From contig JAGOUY010000012.1 in the NCBI GenBank assembly GCA_018061025.1, forward strand, positions 1-64,000: a DNA stretch of 64,000 bases, given 5' to 3'. A program made the translations under genes and the position numbers. The notes beneath the pieces are model-generated. The model saw nothing but the letters and a program-made list of their open reading frames with translations, ran no database searches and was not told the DNA's origin. Of the stretch, positions 57,392-64,000 are shown one piece after another. The first letter of the stretch is position 1. Each line of letters opens with the position of its first letter. The DNA comes from Patescibacteria group bacterium. GTDB lineage: Bacteria; Patescibacteriota; Patescibacteriia; 2-12-FULL-60-25.

Positions 57392-58273
57392 ATGCGTATT
57401 TCTTCTCATATTTTTCTGTTAGGCCTCCTGATGCTGGTAGGAGCGGGCTGTGGAAAAACATCTCCAAGCCCTATTGATCCACCTACGAACCATGAAAAGG
57501 AGATAGCGCAACAGGGAACAACTCCCAATGAGTATTCTCGACTCGTGTTTGGGGCAAAAAGTTGGTCAAAACCTGGTCCAGTTGCCCTCGTCTTTCGGAT
57601 TCTTGGGAAGGACGGTGGGGACTTGAAAGAACAAGACCTAAAAATTGTACATGAAAAGCCTGTTCACCTTCTTTTAGTACGTGACGACATGACGCAGTTC
57701 CAACACCTACATCCAACCTACCAAACCGTCGAGGGAAACGGACGCTGGGTCGCAGAAACGATTATTCCTGAACAAGGTATTTACCACGTATACGTAGATA
57801 TCTCTCCAGAAAAGGAAGAGCCGGTTGTTTTAAAAACCGTGCTGCAGCTTGTTGGTCCCGCGAGAACAAAGGCCTTCCCCTCTCCGACATCAGATACCTC
57901 TGTCACCACGGATGGGATACGAACCGCTCTCACAGCTCCCTCCCCGATCGTCACAGGCCAAAGCACACGCTTGATATTTTCTCTGACGGAGAATGGGCAA
58001 CCGGTTAAGAATATCGATCCGTACCTGGGTGCGTTTGGACACGTGGTCATCCTTCGTCATAACGCTCCAGAAGATTTCCTCCACGTTCACCCTGTAACCC
58101 AAACAAAACCGACAGATGGCAAAGTGGAATTTGAGACGACGTTTAAAACGAAGGGAAGATACACGCTCTACGCACAGTTTGCTGCAAATGAATCCGTTCA
58201 GACGTTTCCGATCACGATTGATGTGGGTGAAGGGGCTGTGCCTTCGATGCAGGACATGCACCAAAATCATTAG
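57392..58273 (+). CDS. Lipoprotein with two His-rich (HLHP/HVHP) beta domains, 293 aa
   Basis: Lipobox LVGAGC (Cys20) at the end of a clear signal peptide. Two similar domains each carry a His motif: LLLVRDDMTQFQHLHPTY (about residue 110) and VVILRHNAPEDFLHVHPV (about residue 230). Each is followed by a strand-rich segment with a Tyr-rich motif (GIYHVYVDI; GRYTLYAQF). This resembles YtkA/FixH-like or copper-handling extracytoplasmic domains; the C-terminal MQDMHQNH also suggests metal. Metal binding is inference. Confidence 0.75.
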   Translation: MRISSHIFLLGLLMLVGAGCGKTSPSPIDPPTNHEKEIAQQGTTPNEYSRLVFGAKSWSKPGPVALVFRILGKDGGDLKEQDLKIVHEKPVHLLLVRDDMTQFQHLHPTYQTVEGNGRWVAETIIPEQGIYHVYVDISPEKEEPVVLKTVLQLVGPARTKAFPSPTSDTSVTTDGIRTALTAPSPIVTGQSTRLIFSLTENGQPVKNIDPYLGAFGHVVILRHNAPEDFLHVHPVTQTKPTDGKVEFETTFKTKGRYTLYAQFAANESVQTFPITIDVGEGAVPSMQDMHQNH

Positions 58274-58291
58274 AACGCATTTAGATACAAC

Positions 58292-58325
58292 AATAACCTG
58301 CTCATCACAGGTTATTTGTTATTTT
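58292..58325 (+). terminator. Rho-independent terminator
   Basis: AATAACCTG / CAGGTTATT stem with a T-rich tail. Confidence 0.8.
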
Positions 58326-58379
58326 ATTCATTATTTGCTTATATACCTGCGCACTATAGACAAGGGCAAGGAGGAACTG

Positions 58380-58598
58380 ATGGATCACATCGACGCAGAG
58401 AGCAATCCTGATACCCTCTTCAAATGCTCCCCTCTTCTCCAGCTTTGCCAGGAGAGTAACGACCCGCCGGGTCTGTTTGTTGGTTTGCAATGCTCTGCCT
58501 GCAATAACAACTCGATCTGTCCGGTGTGCAGAGAGTGTACGCATAGTTACTACTGCGCCAGCGTCAGAACCTGCACCTGTTCAGACCAATCCTACTAA
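58380..58598 (+). CDS. Cysteine-rich small protein, 72 aa
   Basis: Not recognised. Start at 58380 (MDHIDAESNPDTLFKCSP), set by AAGGAGG 5 nt upstream. Ten Cys in 57 residues, mostly in the second half (CSACNNNSICPVCRECTHSY, then CASVRTCTC), spaced like a zinc ribbon or knuckle pair. No signal peptide, so metal binding in the cytoplasm is more likely than disulfides. Its own terminator follows. Confidence 0.65.
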   Translation: MDHIDAESNPDTLFKCSPLLQLCQESNDPPGLFVGLQCSACNNNSICPVCRECTHSYYCASVRTCTCSDQSY

Positions 58599-58624
58599 TT
58601 CGCTACATTCTTGTAGCTCCCTAA

Positions 58625-58660
58625 CCCACCGATTGTACTTCGGTGGGATTATTTATTTTA
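58625..58660 (+). terminator. Rho-independent terminator
   Basis: CCCACCGA / TCGGTGGG stem, loop of 7, then an AT-rich tail. Confidence 0.8.
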
Positions 58661-58734
58661 AGAAGTCAGTAGGCATAAGTCTGTAACAAAAAACAATCCG
58701 CCTTAGCGGACTGTTAGATGCCGAATGTAAACGA

Positions 58735-59088
58735 TTGAGTCATTGTGAGTCGTCCCCTATCACACCCCCCCCCTCGCCAATCTCAACGCTCATCGCACCA
58801 ACACAAACCCCTCCGCAAGACACGCTTCGCCTTCTTCTGAAAGGCGAGTTGACCGCCGGAGAACGCGCGAAGGGTATCACCACAGAATTCCCATTATCCG
58901 GACTCGAACTCCAAAAGGGCGTCATCACAGAGAGCGCAGCCACGCTCACGTTCGCAGGCCCTCAAAACAAAACGACCGGAGGATCCTGCCGAGCAGGCAT
59001 CCTCTGGGCACAAATCGAAGCAACCGCGAAACAATTTACCGGAACCACTCCCGTACGATTCTCGCCGGACAGTTTGTTTCAGCCCTAA
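58735..59088 (+). pseudogene. GerMN-like domain, probably an N-terminally truncated remnant
   Basis: The frame is open from 58687 but has no ATG or GTG; TTG at 58735 gives 117 aa. The sequence LRLLLKGELTAGERAKGIT...GGSCRAGILWAQIEATAKQF...DSLFQP follows the GerMN domain (usually LLxGPTxxExAxGY ... GGSCRVxAIRAQIxxTLxQF). Normal GerMN proteins carry an export signal and linker, absent here except a Pro-rich stretch. Either a remnant, or a gene with an unusual start. A hairpin without T run lies at 58693-58713. Confidence 0.5.
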
Positions 59089-59129
59089 CGAAACGTACGG
59101 CTCGTAATAAAGACTAGGGGAAGAACGAA

Positions 59130-59756
59130 TCACGCTTTAAATCCGCCCCCTCGAAGAGACGTGATCTTTTCTAGCGCTGCAAGCAAACGATCCGGATGAT
59201 TTGTGGGAATAAAAAATGGTAGGTCTGCGCGAATGCGTCTCCCAAACAATCCTCCCCAAGAAGGCGTGGTGTGTTTTGGTACAAGGAACACCGCCTCCGA
59301 TAAGGAAAGCCTCATCTTATCAGGAAAAACATGAGGAAAGACCTGACATGCAATAAATCCATTCCTAACATCTCCTTCCTTCCGAAGTACATGTGCAGAG
59401 GCATACCTGGATCCCGGGTATAAATGCTTTCGTTCATACTGAACGATGTCTCCCTTTGAAAAAGAAATTTCTTGCGCTCCATGCAAAAGCATCAAACCTT
59501 CAGAAGTGACAATAATCCTCCCGCTTGTCAGGACTTGCTTCACCAAGACCACGAGATGAAATGCACACAGAACAAAGCCTAGACCGATAAACAACAGTGC
59601 CCCTCGGTCCTCATGCTCAAGCAGTGTAAAGAAGAGTGCCAAAGAAAGAAGGAGGAACATACAGGTAGACAAAAAAGAGAGCCATCTCATTCGTAGCTTT
59701 GTATACCATGGAGACACGAGCACTTCTTCGTAGAGAATGGGAGCAACGGGGTTCAT
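59130..59756 (-). CDS. Membrane protein with PH-like domain, 208 aa
   Basis: Start at 59756 (MNPVAPILYEEVLVSPWYTK), because the upstream ATG at 59777 overlaps a TATACT -10 box. A membrane hairpin at about residues 25-75 (FLSTCMFLLLSLALFFTLL; LLFIGLGFVLCAFHLVVLV) is followed by a beta-rich cytoplasmic domain starting RIIVTSEGLMLLHGAQEISF, the pattern of bacterial PH-like (bPH2/DUF304-type) proteins. Function unknown. Confidence 0.65.
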   Translation of the reverse strand: MNPVAPILYEEVLVSPWYTKLRMRWLSFLSTCMFLLLSLALFFTLLEHEDRGALLFIGLGFVLCAFHLVVLVKQVLTSGRIIVTSEGLMLLHGAQEISFSKGDIVQYERKHLYPGSRYASAHVLRKEGDVRNGFIACQVFPHVFPDKMRLSLSEAVFLVPKHTTPSWGGLFGRRIRADLPFFIPTNHPDRLLAALEKITSLRGGGFKA

Positions 59757-59767
59757 AGGATGAATCG

Positions 59768-59773
59768 AGTATA
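59768..59773 (-). promoter_or_regulatory. -10 element TATACT of the PH-like gene
   Basis: TGCTATACT-type extended -10 (TGC at 59774-59776), 11 nt before the ATG at 59756. Confidence 0.55.
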
Positions 59774-59778
59774 GCATT

Positions 59779-59803
59779 CCCTCCTAAAAGGAGGGCTTTT
59801 ACG
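59779..59803. terminator. Hairpin terminator
   Basis: CCCTCCT-aaa-AGGAGGG with flanking T on plus; between tRNA-Arg and the PH-like gene. Confidence 0.65.
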
Positions 59804-59824
59804 GATAGTAAATCTCCACCACGC

Positions 59825-59854
59825 AAAAACCACCCCTTCAATGGGATGGTTTTT
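59825..59854 (-). terminator. Terminator of tRNA-Arg
   Basis: AAAACCATCCC / GGGGTGGTTTTT (minus strand) directly after the tRNA 3' end. Confidence 0.85.
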
Positions 59855-59857
59855 CCG

Positions 59858-59934
59858 TGGTGCACCCCAGACGATTCGAACGTCTGACCTCTTCCTTCGG
59901 AGGGAAGCGCTCTATCCAGCTGAGCTAGGGGTGC
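59858..59934 (-). tRNA. tRNA-Arg (CCG)
   Basis: Full cloverleaf: acceptor GCACCCC / GGGGTGC, D-arm AGCTCAGCTGGATAGAGC, anticodon stem CTTCC / GGAAG with loop CTCCGAA (anticodon CCG, reads CGG), T-arm CAGACGTTCGAATCGTCTG, encoded CCA at 59858-59860. Confidence 0.97.
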
Positions 59935-60040
59935 GGGGAACGGAGCGATAGTAACCGGTTTTGGTTTGACAAGCAAGCGAAATCCTTCTACCATACCGGC
60001 ACTTTAGAATATCCCTAGGTAGGTGTAAATTCACTCATTT

Positions 60041-60116
60041 GCAGCGGTAGCTCAGTTGGTAGAGCAGGGGCCTCTTAAGCCCAAGGTCCTGGGTTCGAAT
60101 CCCAGCCGCTGCACCA
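60041..60116 (+). tRNA. tRNA-Lys (CTT)
   Basis: Acceptor GCAGCGG / CCGCTGC, D-arm GCTCAGTTGGTAGAGC, anticodon loop CTCTTAA (CTT, reads AAG), T-arm CTGGGTTCGAATCCCAG, encoded CCA at 60114-60116. Its antisense strand encodes the last residues of the integrase, so its 3' half is the likely attachment site. Confidence 0.97.
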
Positions 60117-61290
60117 ACAAAGATCTCTCCATCACGGGGAGATTTTTGTTTGGGTTGAGCGCTGGAATCAAGCTCAAAACGTTAGGTACCGAGGTTTTTA
60201 CATCTTCTTTTTTGTACGCGTTGACCGCCTGTTGCCCAAACTTTTCTAATTCACGATCTTCGGCGCGTTGTAAGGCTCGTACGGACTCATGCAGCATGGA
60301 AGGCGCTAAGTGAGCATAACGCATGGTCACGCGAATATCAGAGTGTCCTAAGAGCTGTGAAACTGCTGTAAGGGGTATTCCTTCTGATACTAACGTAGAA
60401 GCATATGTATGACGGAGCGTATGCCACCCAATAGGACGTAAACCTACTCGCTTGCAGACTCGTTTGATTGCCCCACCATTTATGCTCTTACCCAGAATCT
60501 CCCCATTTAATCCGTGAAAAACTAGACCCGTCTTTTCTGCCCTTGCATAAAGCATGGCAAAAACGTCATCCGTTAATGGGATAGTTCGTTCTCGATGGTT
60601 CTTGGGCGTTCCAATTTCGCCCCCCGCGTAAGCTCGACGCACGGTAAGCGTACGACGCGAAAAGTCTACATCAGACCAATCCAATGCTATCAACTCCCCT
60701 CTCCGCATTCCTGTGCGTGCAGCCAGACGCACCATCTCGTTCCAAGTTGGCTCTGCCTTATCCTCCAGGATCTTGGCTGTTTCCAGAGGAGATAGATAAT
60801 CGAATTTTTGGGTTGGTACGCGTAAGAGTCCAATCTTAGGAGCAATTGGCATCCTACCCCACTCAACCGCCGTATGCAGACACTTGTTAAGGCAGATTAG
60901 ATGATTGTTAATAGTTTTTTGGCTGAGACTGCCTTGCTTTGAGGCTTTATATCGTTCAATGTCCTGTTGTTTTATTTCATTGATCTTTTCTAAGCCAAAG
61001 TACGGCACCAAATGACACCTCAAGATAGTTTCTTTTGTTTCCTGCTCTGACGGTTTGTTATTGGTACGAACGTATGTCTCTAGCCACTCTTTTGCAAAGG
61101 CGGCAAAGGTCGGCATCTCAACAGTAGAACCCGTGTCCTCTAACGAACCTTTCCGTGCAAGTTGCTGCCTTAATACAGCCTCATAGGCCATAGCGCCCGT
61201 TTTAGAGCTTTCAGGACTACGTTTTCTATAACGCTCCCCTGCGTGGCGGAAATCTACCCACCACGCATTACGAATTTTTCTTGCAGCCAT
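60052..61290 (-). CDS. Tyrosine recombinase / integrase
   Basis: 412 aa from ATG 61290 (MAARKIRNAWWVDFRHAG); a TTG at 61311 would add 7 residues and overlap the excisionase. N-terminal AP2-like arm-binding region, SAM-like core-binding domain (FAAFAKEWLETYV) and catalytic domain with Arg (ARTGMRRGEL), Lys (GTPKNHRERTIPL), HxxR (HTLRHTYAS), His (LGHSD) and Tyr (TMRYAH). The last 20 or so residues (QRLGFEPRTLGLRGPCSTN) are encoded antisense to tRNA-Lys, so this tail depends on the integration site. Confidence 0.95.
   Translation of the reverse strand: MAARKIRNAWWVDFRHAGERYRKRSPESSKTGAMAYEAVLRQQLARKGSLEDTGSTVEMPTFAAFAKEWLETYVRTNNKPSEQETKETILRCHLVPYFGLEKINEIKQQDIERYKASKQGSLSQKTINNHLICLNKCLHTAVEWGRMPIAPKIGLLRVPTQKFDYLSPLETAKILEDKAEPTWNEMVRLAARTGMRRGELIALDWSDVDFSRRTLTVRRAYAGGEIGTPKNHRERTIPLTDDVFAMLYARAEKTGLVFHGLNGEILGKSINGGAIKRVCKRVGLRPIGWHTLRHTYASTLVSEGIPLTAVSQLLGHSDIRVTMRYAHLAPSMLHESVRALQRAEDRELEKFGQQAVNAYKKEDVKTSVPNVLSLIPALNPNKNLPVMERSLLVQRLGFEPRTLGLRGPCSTN
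60121..60151 (+). terminator. Terminator of tRNA-Lys, inside the integrase coding region
   Basis: ATCTCTCC / GGGGAGAT stem followed by TTTTTGTTT. Confidence 0.8.
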
Positions 61291-61294
61291 ATAC

Positions 61295-61516
61295 TCATCT
61301 TGACCGTCCAAAGCCTTCTGTTCTTCCTTCTTGGATAAATGTTTCTACATCCCCTCTCGCAAACCTAATCGAACCAGAGAGGCGATGAAAAGGAATCTGC
61401 CGCCCTTCGATAAGTCGGTACACACTAGACAAGCTCAGCCTAAGCAATTCTGCCAGCTCTTTAGGCGTCAGAAACCTAGGGGCATCTCCAATAGTAGAAA
61501 GAAGACCTTTAGACAT
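61295..61516 (-). CDS. Excisionase / MerR-like helix-turn-helix protein
   Basis: 73 aa. One winged-helix HTH of the excisionase (HTH_17) type: FLTPKELAELLRLSLSSVYRLIEGRQIPFHRLSGSIRF...GDVETFI. It binds DNA near the attachment site, directing excision and often repressing the integrase. Ends 4 nt before the preferred integrase start. Confidence 0.9.
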   Translation of the reverse strand: MSKGLLSTIGDAPRFLTPKELAELLRLSLSSVYRLIEGRQIPFHRLSGSIRFARGDVETFIQEGRTEGFGRSR

Positions 61517-61744
61517 AGGGAATTAAATTGTCGAGGAGCAACGCTGCTTCGTGGGCAACGCGGCTACTCTACATGAATAAAGTTTGAGACGTCTATGCCT
61601 CGTCTAGTCCAAATCGTCGTAAACGCTCTATATAGAACCTCCAGAATAGATATGTAGACGTGACAACCACTTTTAGCAGACCTGGCCTTACTAAAAATCT
61701 GCATAGAAGAAAGAAATAGTTTCTACTATATACAGAACGTTGGC

Positions 61745-63268
61745 TCAGACGAGGCGGATCTGACGCATGGCTCTTTGCGTTATTTCTGAAATTATAAGAT
61801 TTTTCTTAGACCTGGTAGCAGCAACGTATGCTAAACGCACTTCCTCATCATGGTTCTCGTTTTTTAACACCCTACTTGTCGTATCACGCAAAATTACTAC
61901 TGTGTCAGCCTCTAATCCCTTACTACTGTGCATAGTCAAGCATTCAACACGCGGGAGAGTGGGATCGAAGATCTTACCTCCTTGATTATCACTTGATACA
62001 AGGGATGATGTGTCTCGTTCGCGAAATAACCTCTCTAATTCTGAGCTTCCATATTCCCTGAAAAATCTTGGCCAGTTCATCCATGCATTCGGAGTAGCTT
62101 GCATTTCCTGCCTCATACGACTCTTTGCTCCACGCTTGAAATAAATTCGAGCGTCAAGAACTGGGGAAACCAGGAACTTAAATTGATAATAAGTTAAGGT
62201 TTTAGCTGGAGAGTGTATAAGTTTCGCAAGCTCAATTCTAACTTCATCATTCTCGTCCATGGACATGTTGAGGCCGTACTCAAGAGCAATCTGCCTTGCT
62301 TTATGCGCGATGCAATTTGTTCTCCCTAGAATAAAAACTTCTCCATATTCTTTTTTACTTCTAGAAAGCGTGCTACATACGTCCTCAAATGAAGGATTAT
62401 AAGTCACTGAGCCTATCCGACTATTCCCAATGATTCTCCCCTTTGATCTAGTGCTCGCCTGAGTCAAAGTTAAATGTGCATAGTCAGCTATTTTGTCAGG
62501 TACCCGCCAAGATTTTTGAAGATCTTCTGTTTCGTCAACATTGAGTAACGATATATCTTTAGGGTTGGCACCCGCCCAGGAATGAATTGATTGATCAGGA
62601 TCGCCAACGAAGTAAACTTCCTCGCCTTGTATCTTTCTAAGCAACTCAATCTGAAGACGCGTGCAATCCTGTATCTCATCAACACCCACAAAGTCAGCTT
62701 TGATACAAAATTCAGATTCTACCGCTCTCTCCAGAAGATAGGTAAAGTCCCAGTATCCACGCTTAAACCCAGCGGACATTAACCTATGCATACGCAAAAG
62801 CTCGTCAGCCTCCCATCCGTTTAGCTTCGTTTCTTTTAAGTTCTGCATACGCGCTCTTAAACGCATTAGTTCATTGTATATAACATCGTGCGGAGTCTCT
62901 GGTTCGTCCCCGCTAAAATCAAGCTCGTCCAAACGATTACCAGAGACAGAGCGTAGCCTGTTAGATCCAAAATATAATCTCTGTTCATGACCTTTAGTAA
63001 TTAGTAATTTAGTCATATTCTTATCTAGCTCAGCTCCTACATGATGAAAACAAAGAGAGTGGATGGTTCGTATCCGACACGCATCATTCTGAGTCGGAAG
63101 CGAGAGTTGTATTTTTGCCCTCAGATCCGCTACGTTCTTCTTCCCAAAACTGGTTGAGACCACTGTCCTGCTCTGTCTCAGTGCTTCCTGAATCTTGCTT
63201 GCAAGAAATGTCGTCTTCCCTGATCCTGGCTTCGCTAATATAAGTTTCCTTTTCATAGAGCTGCTCAT
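61745..63268 (-). CDS. UvrD/Rep-type superfamily 1 DNA helicase
   Basis: 507 aa, shorter than UvrD (about 720). Walker A AKPGSGKTTFLASKI at residues 10-24, motif Ia/Ib RIRTIHSLCFHHVG, Walker B VGVDEIQDCT, motif III GDPDQSIHSWAGA, motif V/VI region TMHSSKGLEADTVVIL and RLAYVAATRSKKNLII. Insertion domains 1B/2B are reduced. Translocates 3'-5' on DNA in relatives; here probably serves replication or defence of the element. Its first 61 codons overlap the preceding gene in another frame. Confidence 0.92.
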   Translation of the reverse strand: MSSSMKRKLILAKPGSGKTTFLASKIQEALRQSRTVVSTSFGKKNVADLRAKIQLSLPTQNDACRIRTIHSLCFHHVGAELDKNMTKLLITKGHEQRLYFGSNRLRSVSGNRLDELDFSGDEPETPHDVIYNELMRLRARMQNLKETKLNGWEADELLRMHRLMSAGFKRGYWDFTYLLERAVESEFCIKADFVGVDEIQDCTRLQIELLRKIQGEEVYFVGDPDQSIHSWAGANPKDISLLNVDETEDLQKSWRVPDKIADYAHLTLTQASTRSKGRIIGNSRIGSVTYNPSFEDVCSTLSRSKKEYGEVFILGRTNCIAHKARQIALEYGLNMSMDENDEVRIELAKLIHSPAKTLTYYQFKFLVSPVLDARIYFKRGAKSRMRQEMQATPNAWMNWPRFFREYGSSELERLFRERDTSSLVSSDNQGGKIFDPTLPRVECLTMHSSKGLEADTVVILRDTTSRVLKNENHDEEVRLAYVAATRSKKNLIISEITQRAMRQIRLV

Positions 63269-64000
63269 AAGAAAGTTGATAGAAGGTCGCTCTACCGTCT
63301 CCTTTTCTAACTTGTTCTGCTCCGATTGACGTCAATGCGTTAGCGATAAATCTATCTGCTGCAACTTTATCAAGCTTCTTTTGCACATGCTCCCTAAATC
63401 CGATAAAAGGGATAAAAAATCGTTTACCATCTCGGACACAGGTTTGCGTTTGTTTAAAGGGAGCGTCGGTATCTGATTTGCTAATAGAGCGCGTACAGTA
63501 ATCGCGTAGAACCCCTAGCACCTTGGCTGTAGTAGACAGAGACGAAGAAGGTGTAATCAGCGAAAGCCATGCACCAACCACTTCCTGAATCCAAAGCTTT
63601 TTCATACTATTTGATCCTTCATACTCACATTCAAAATCAGTTCGTCTCAGTGCGTGCCGACAAGCACGAGCTATAACGTCAGGCTTCTCCATATCTTTCG
63701 CCGTACATTCCAATAAAACTTCTTCGTTAAGAATTTTTAACCGCAATGAGTAGTTTTCGCCGTCTCCAACACCCTCGATCAGCGCCTCTGCCCAGTTCAC
63801 TTTTTCCTCCTTATCCGCTTGCTTCCCCTCCATCCATTCTTCCGAGTGATTCTTTTGTTTAGCGTAGTTCTGATAGTTCTGAAAACGTGTAATGATTCCC
63901 TCCACAATGCCGTCAGGAAGAGGCTCACTAAATCCAGCGTTAACCTTTCGAGCTTCTTCCGCGGCCGCTTTTTGAGATAAGGATAAGCTATTGCCGTGCG
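63084..64000 (-). CDS. Putative replication-associated protein, primase C-terminal-like start (5' end missing)
   Basis: The frame is open to the window edge with no ATG (the GTG at 63905 is only the first start-like codon), so at least 305 residues are visible and more lies outside. The segment SQKAAAEEARKVNAGFSEPL near its N-terminus recalls the PriCT-type motif of phage or plasmid primases, and the middle GKRFFIPFIGFREHVQKKL may be a winged-helix region. The acidic, Ser/Glu/Gly-rich C-terminus (last 60 residues) overlaps the helicase gene. Function only suggested. Confidence 0.5.
   Translation of the reverse strand, partial: HGNSLSLSQKAAAEEARKVNAGFSEPLPDGIVEGIITRFQNYQNYAKQKNHSEEWMEGKQADKEEKVNWAEALIEGVGDGENYSLRLKILNEEVLLECTAKDMEKPDVIARACRHALRRTDFECEYEGSNSMKKLWIQEVVGAWLSLITPSSSLSTTAKVLGVLRDYCTRSISKSDTDAPFKQTQTCVRDGKRFFIPFIGFREHVQKKLDKVAADRFIANALTSIGAEQVRKGDGRATFYQLSYEQLYEKETYISEARIREDDISCKQDSGSTETEQDSGLNQFWEEERSGSEGKNTTLASDSE

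Larger units (their letters stand above)
60117..64000. mobile_element. Integrative element at tRNA-Lys (left part; right end outside the window)
   Basis: Integrase next to and overlapping the tRNA 3' end, excisionase upstream, then helicase and replication-type genes, all on the minus strand and AT-richer. The left boundary is inferred at the tRNA 3' end; the other attachment copy should be a repeat of that end beyond 64000. Seen: integrase, excisionase, SF1 helicase, one partial gene. Confidence 0.8.

Noticed and set aside
60056..60313. 85-aa plus-strand ORF starting inside tRNA-Lys
   Set aside because: Its start is tRNA sequence and the rest is antisense to the integrase with its catalytic domain.
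61517..61744. Small RNA or gene between excisionase and helicase
   Set aside because: No ORF with a start signal and no convincing RNA fold seen; contains AT-rich promoter-like words only.
1..64000. Alternative genetic code (UGA read as Gly or Trp), known in some CPR lineages
   Set aside because: UGA clearly ends several genes, for example in ATGA overlaps at 6432-6435, 20236-20239, 41919-41922 and 43858-43861, and full-length proteins end at family-normal positions.

Overview
The window looks like a chromosome segment of a Candidate Phyla Radiation (Patescibacteria) bacterium, probably a Parcubacteria-type lineage. This is inferred from gene content and style, not from a marker-gene tree. 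The signs are compact co-directional blocks of core genes, many small secreted or membrane proteins without known family, a type IV pilus set, a MurG with the Pro variant of its N-terminal glycine loop, and standard stop codons (UGA ends genes, for example in several ATGA overlaps). Base composition is near balanced. A few orphan genes are visibly GC-richer, and the right end (about 61.5-64 kb) is AT-richer.

Layout. 1-2.2 kb: gatC-gatA (gatA runs off the left edge) and two small orphan genes. 2.2-15.7 kb, minus strand: lepA, three very small genes, recJ, rnhA and a 467-aa unknown, then a pilus block (pilM, a PilB-like protein without its ATP-binding loop, a receiver domain fused to a type IV pilin, a normal pilin, pilD) and ligA. 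15.7-21.4 kb: murJ, a Rieske protein, a glycosyltransferase, a SpoU methyltransferase and a micro-operon with a degenerate receiver. 21.4-32.6 kb: RumA-type methyltransferase, era, superoxide dismutase-peroxiredoxin, glutaredoxin, dnaB-ybaB-recR, two paralogous membrane proteins behind copies of one promoter, and rplU. 33.5-47.5 kb: murD, a WecA-type transferase fused to DUF192, a translin-like protein, then two groups that together suggest C50 (bacterioruberin-type) carotenoid synthesis: cruF-like and lycopene-elongase-like genes, and crtE-crtB-crtI. The crt genes form the 3' end of an operon whose first genes are mraY-ftsW-murG. 47.6-59.8 kb: nifU-like, rpmA, pyrG, uppS, folD and pepA, with two GIY-YIG nuclease genes sitting among palindromic repeats. 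59.8-64 kb: tRNA-Arg, then tRNA-Lys with an integrative element (integrase, excisionase, SF1 helicase, replication-type protein) inserted at its 3' end and running off the right edge.

How it fits together. Lipid-carrier chemistry links several genes: CrtE and UppS make prenyl diphosphates, MraY/MurG/FtsW/MurJ/MurD use undecaprenyl carriers, and CrtB/CrtI/UbiA-like/CruF-like use C20-C50 prenyl chains. The pilus block contains two unusual proteins encoded by overlapping genes: a pseudo-ATPase and a receiver-pilin fusion whose predicted PilD cleavage would separate receiver from pilin.

Two translation-start styles coexist. At least eleven genes have a -10-like hexamer ending exactly 8 nt before the start codon and no Shine-Dalgarno sequence, as expected of leaderless mRNAs. 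A second group, mostly orphan genes, has long leaders and strong AAGGAGG-type sites. No CRISPR array, rRNA or transposase was seen. No stretch longer than about 330 bases lacks a gene; the two longest (50489-50833 and 51296-51626) are filled mainly by copies of one hairpin repeat.
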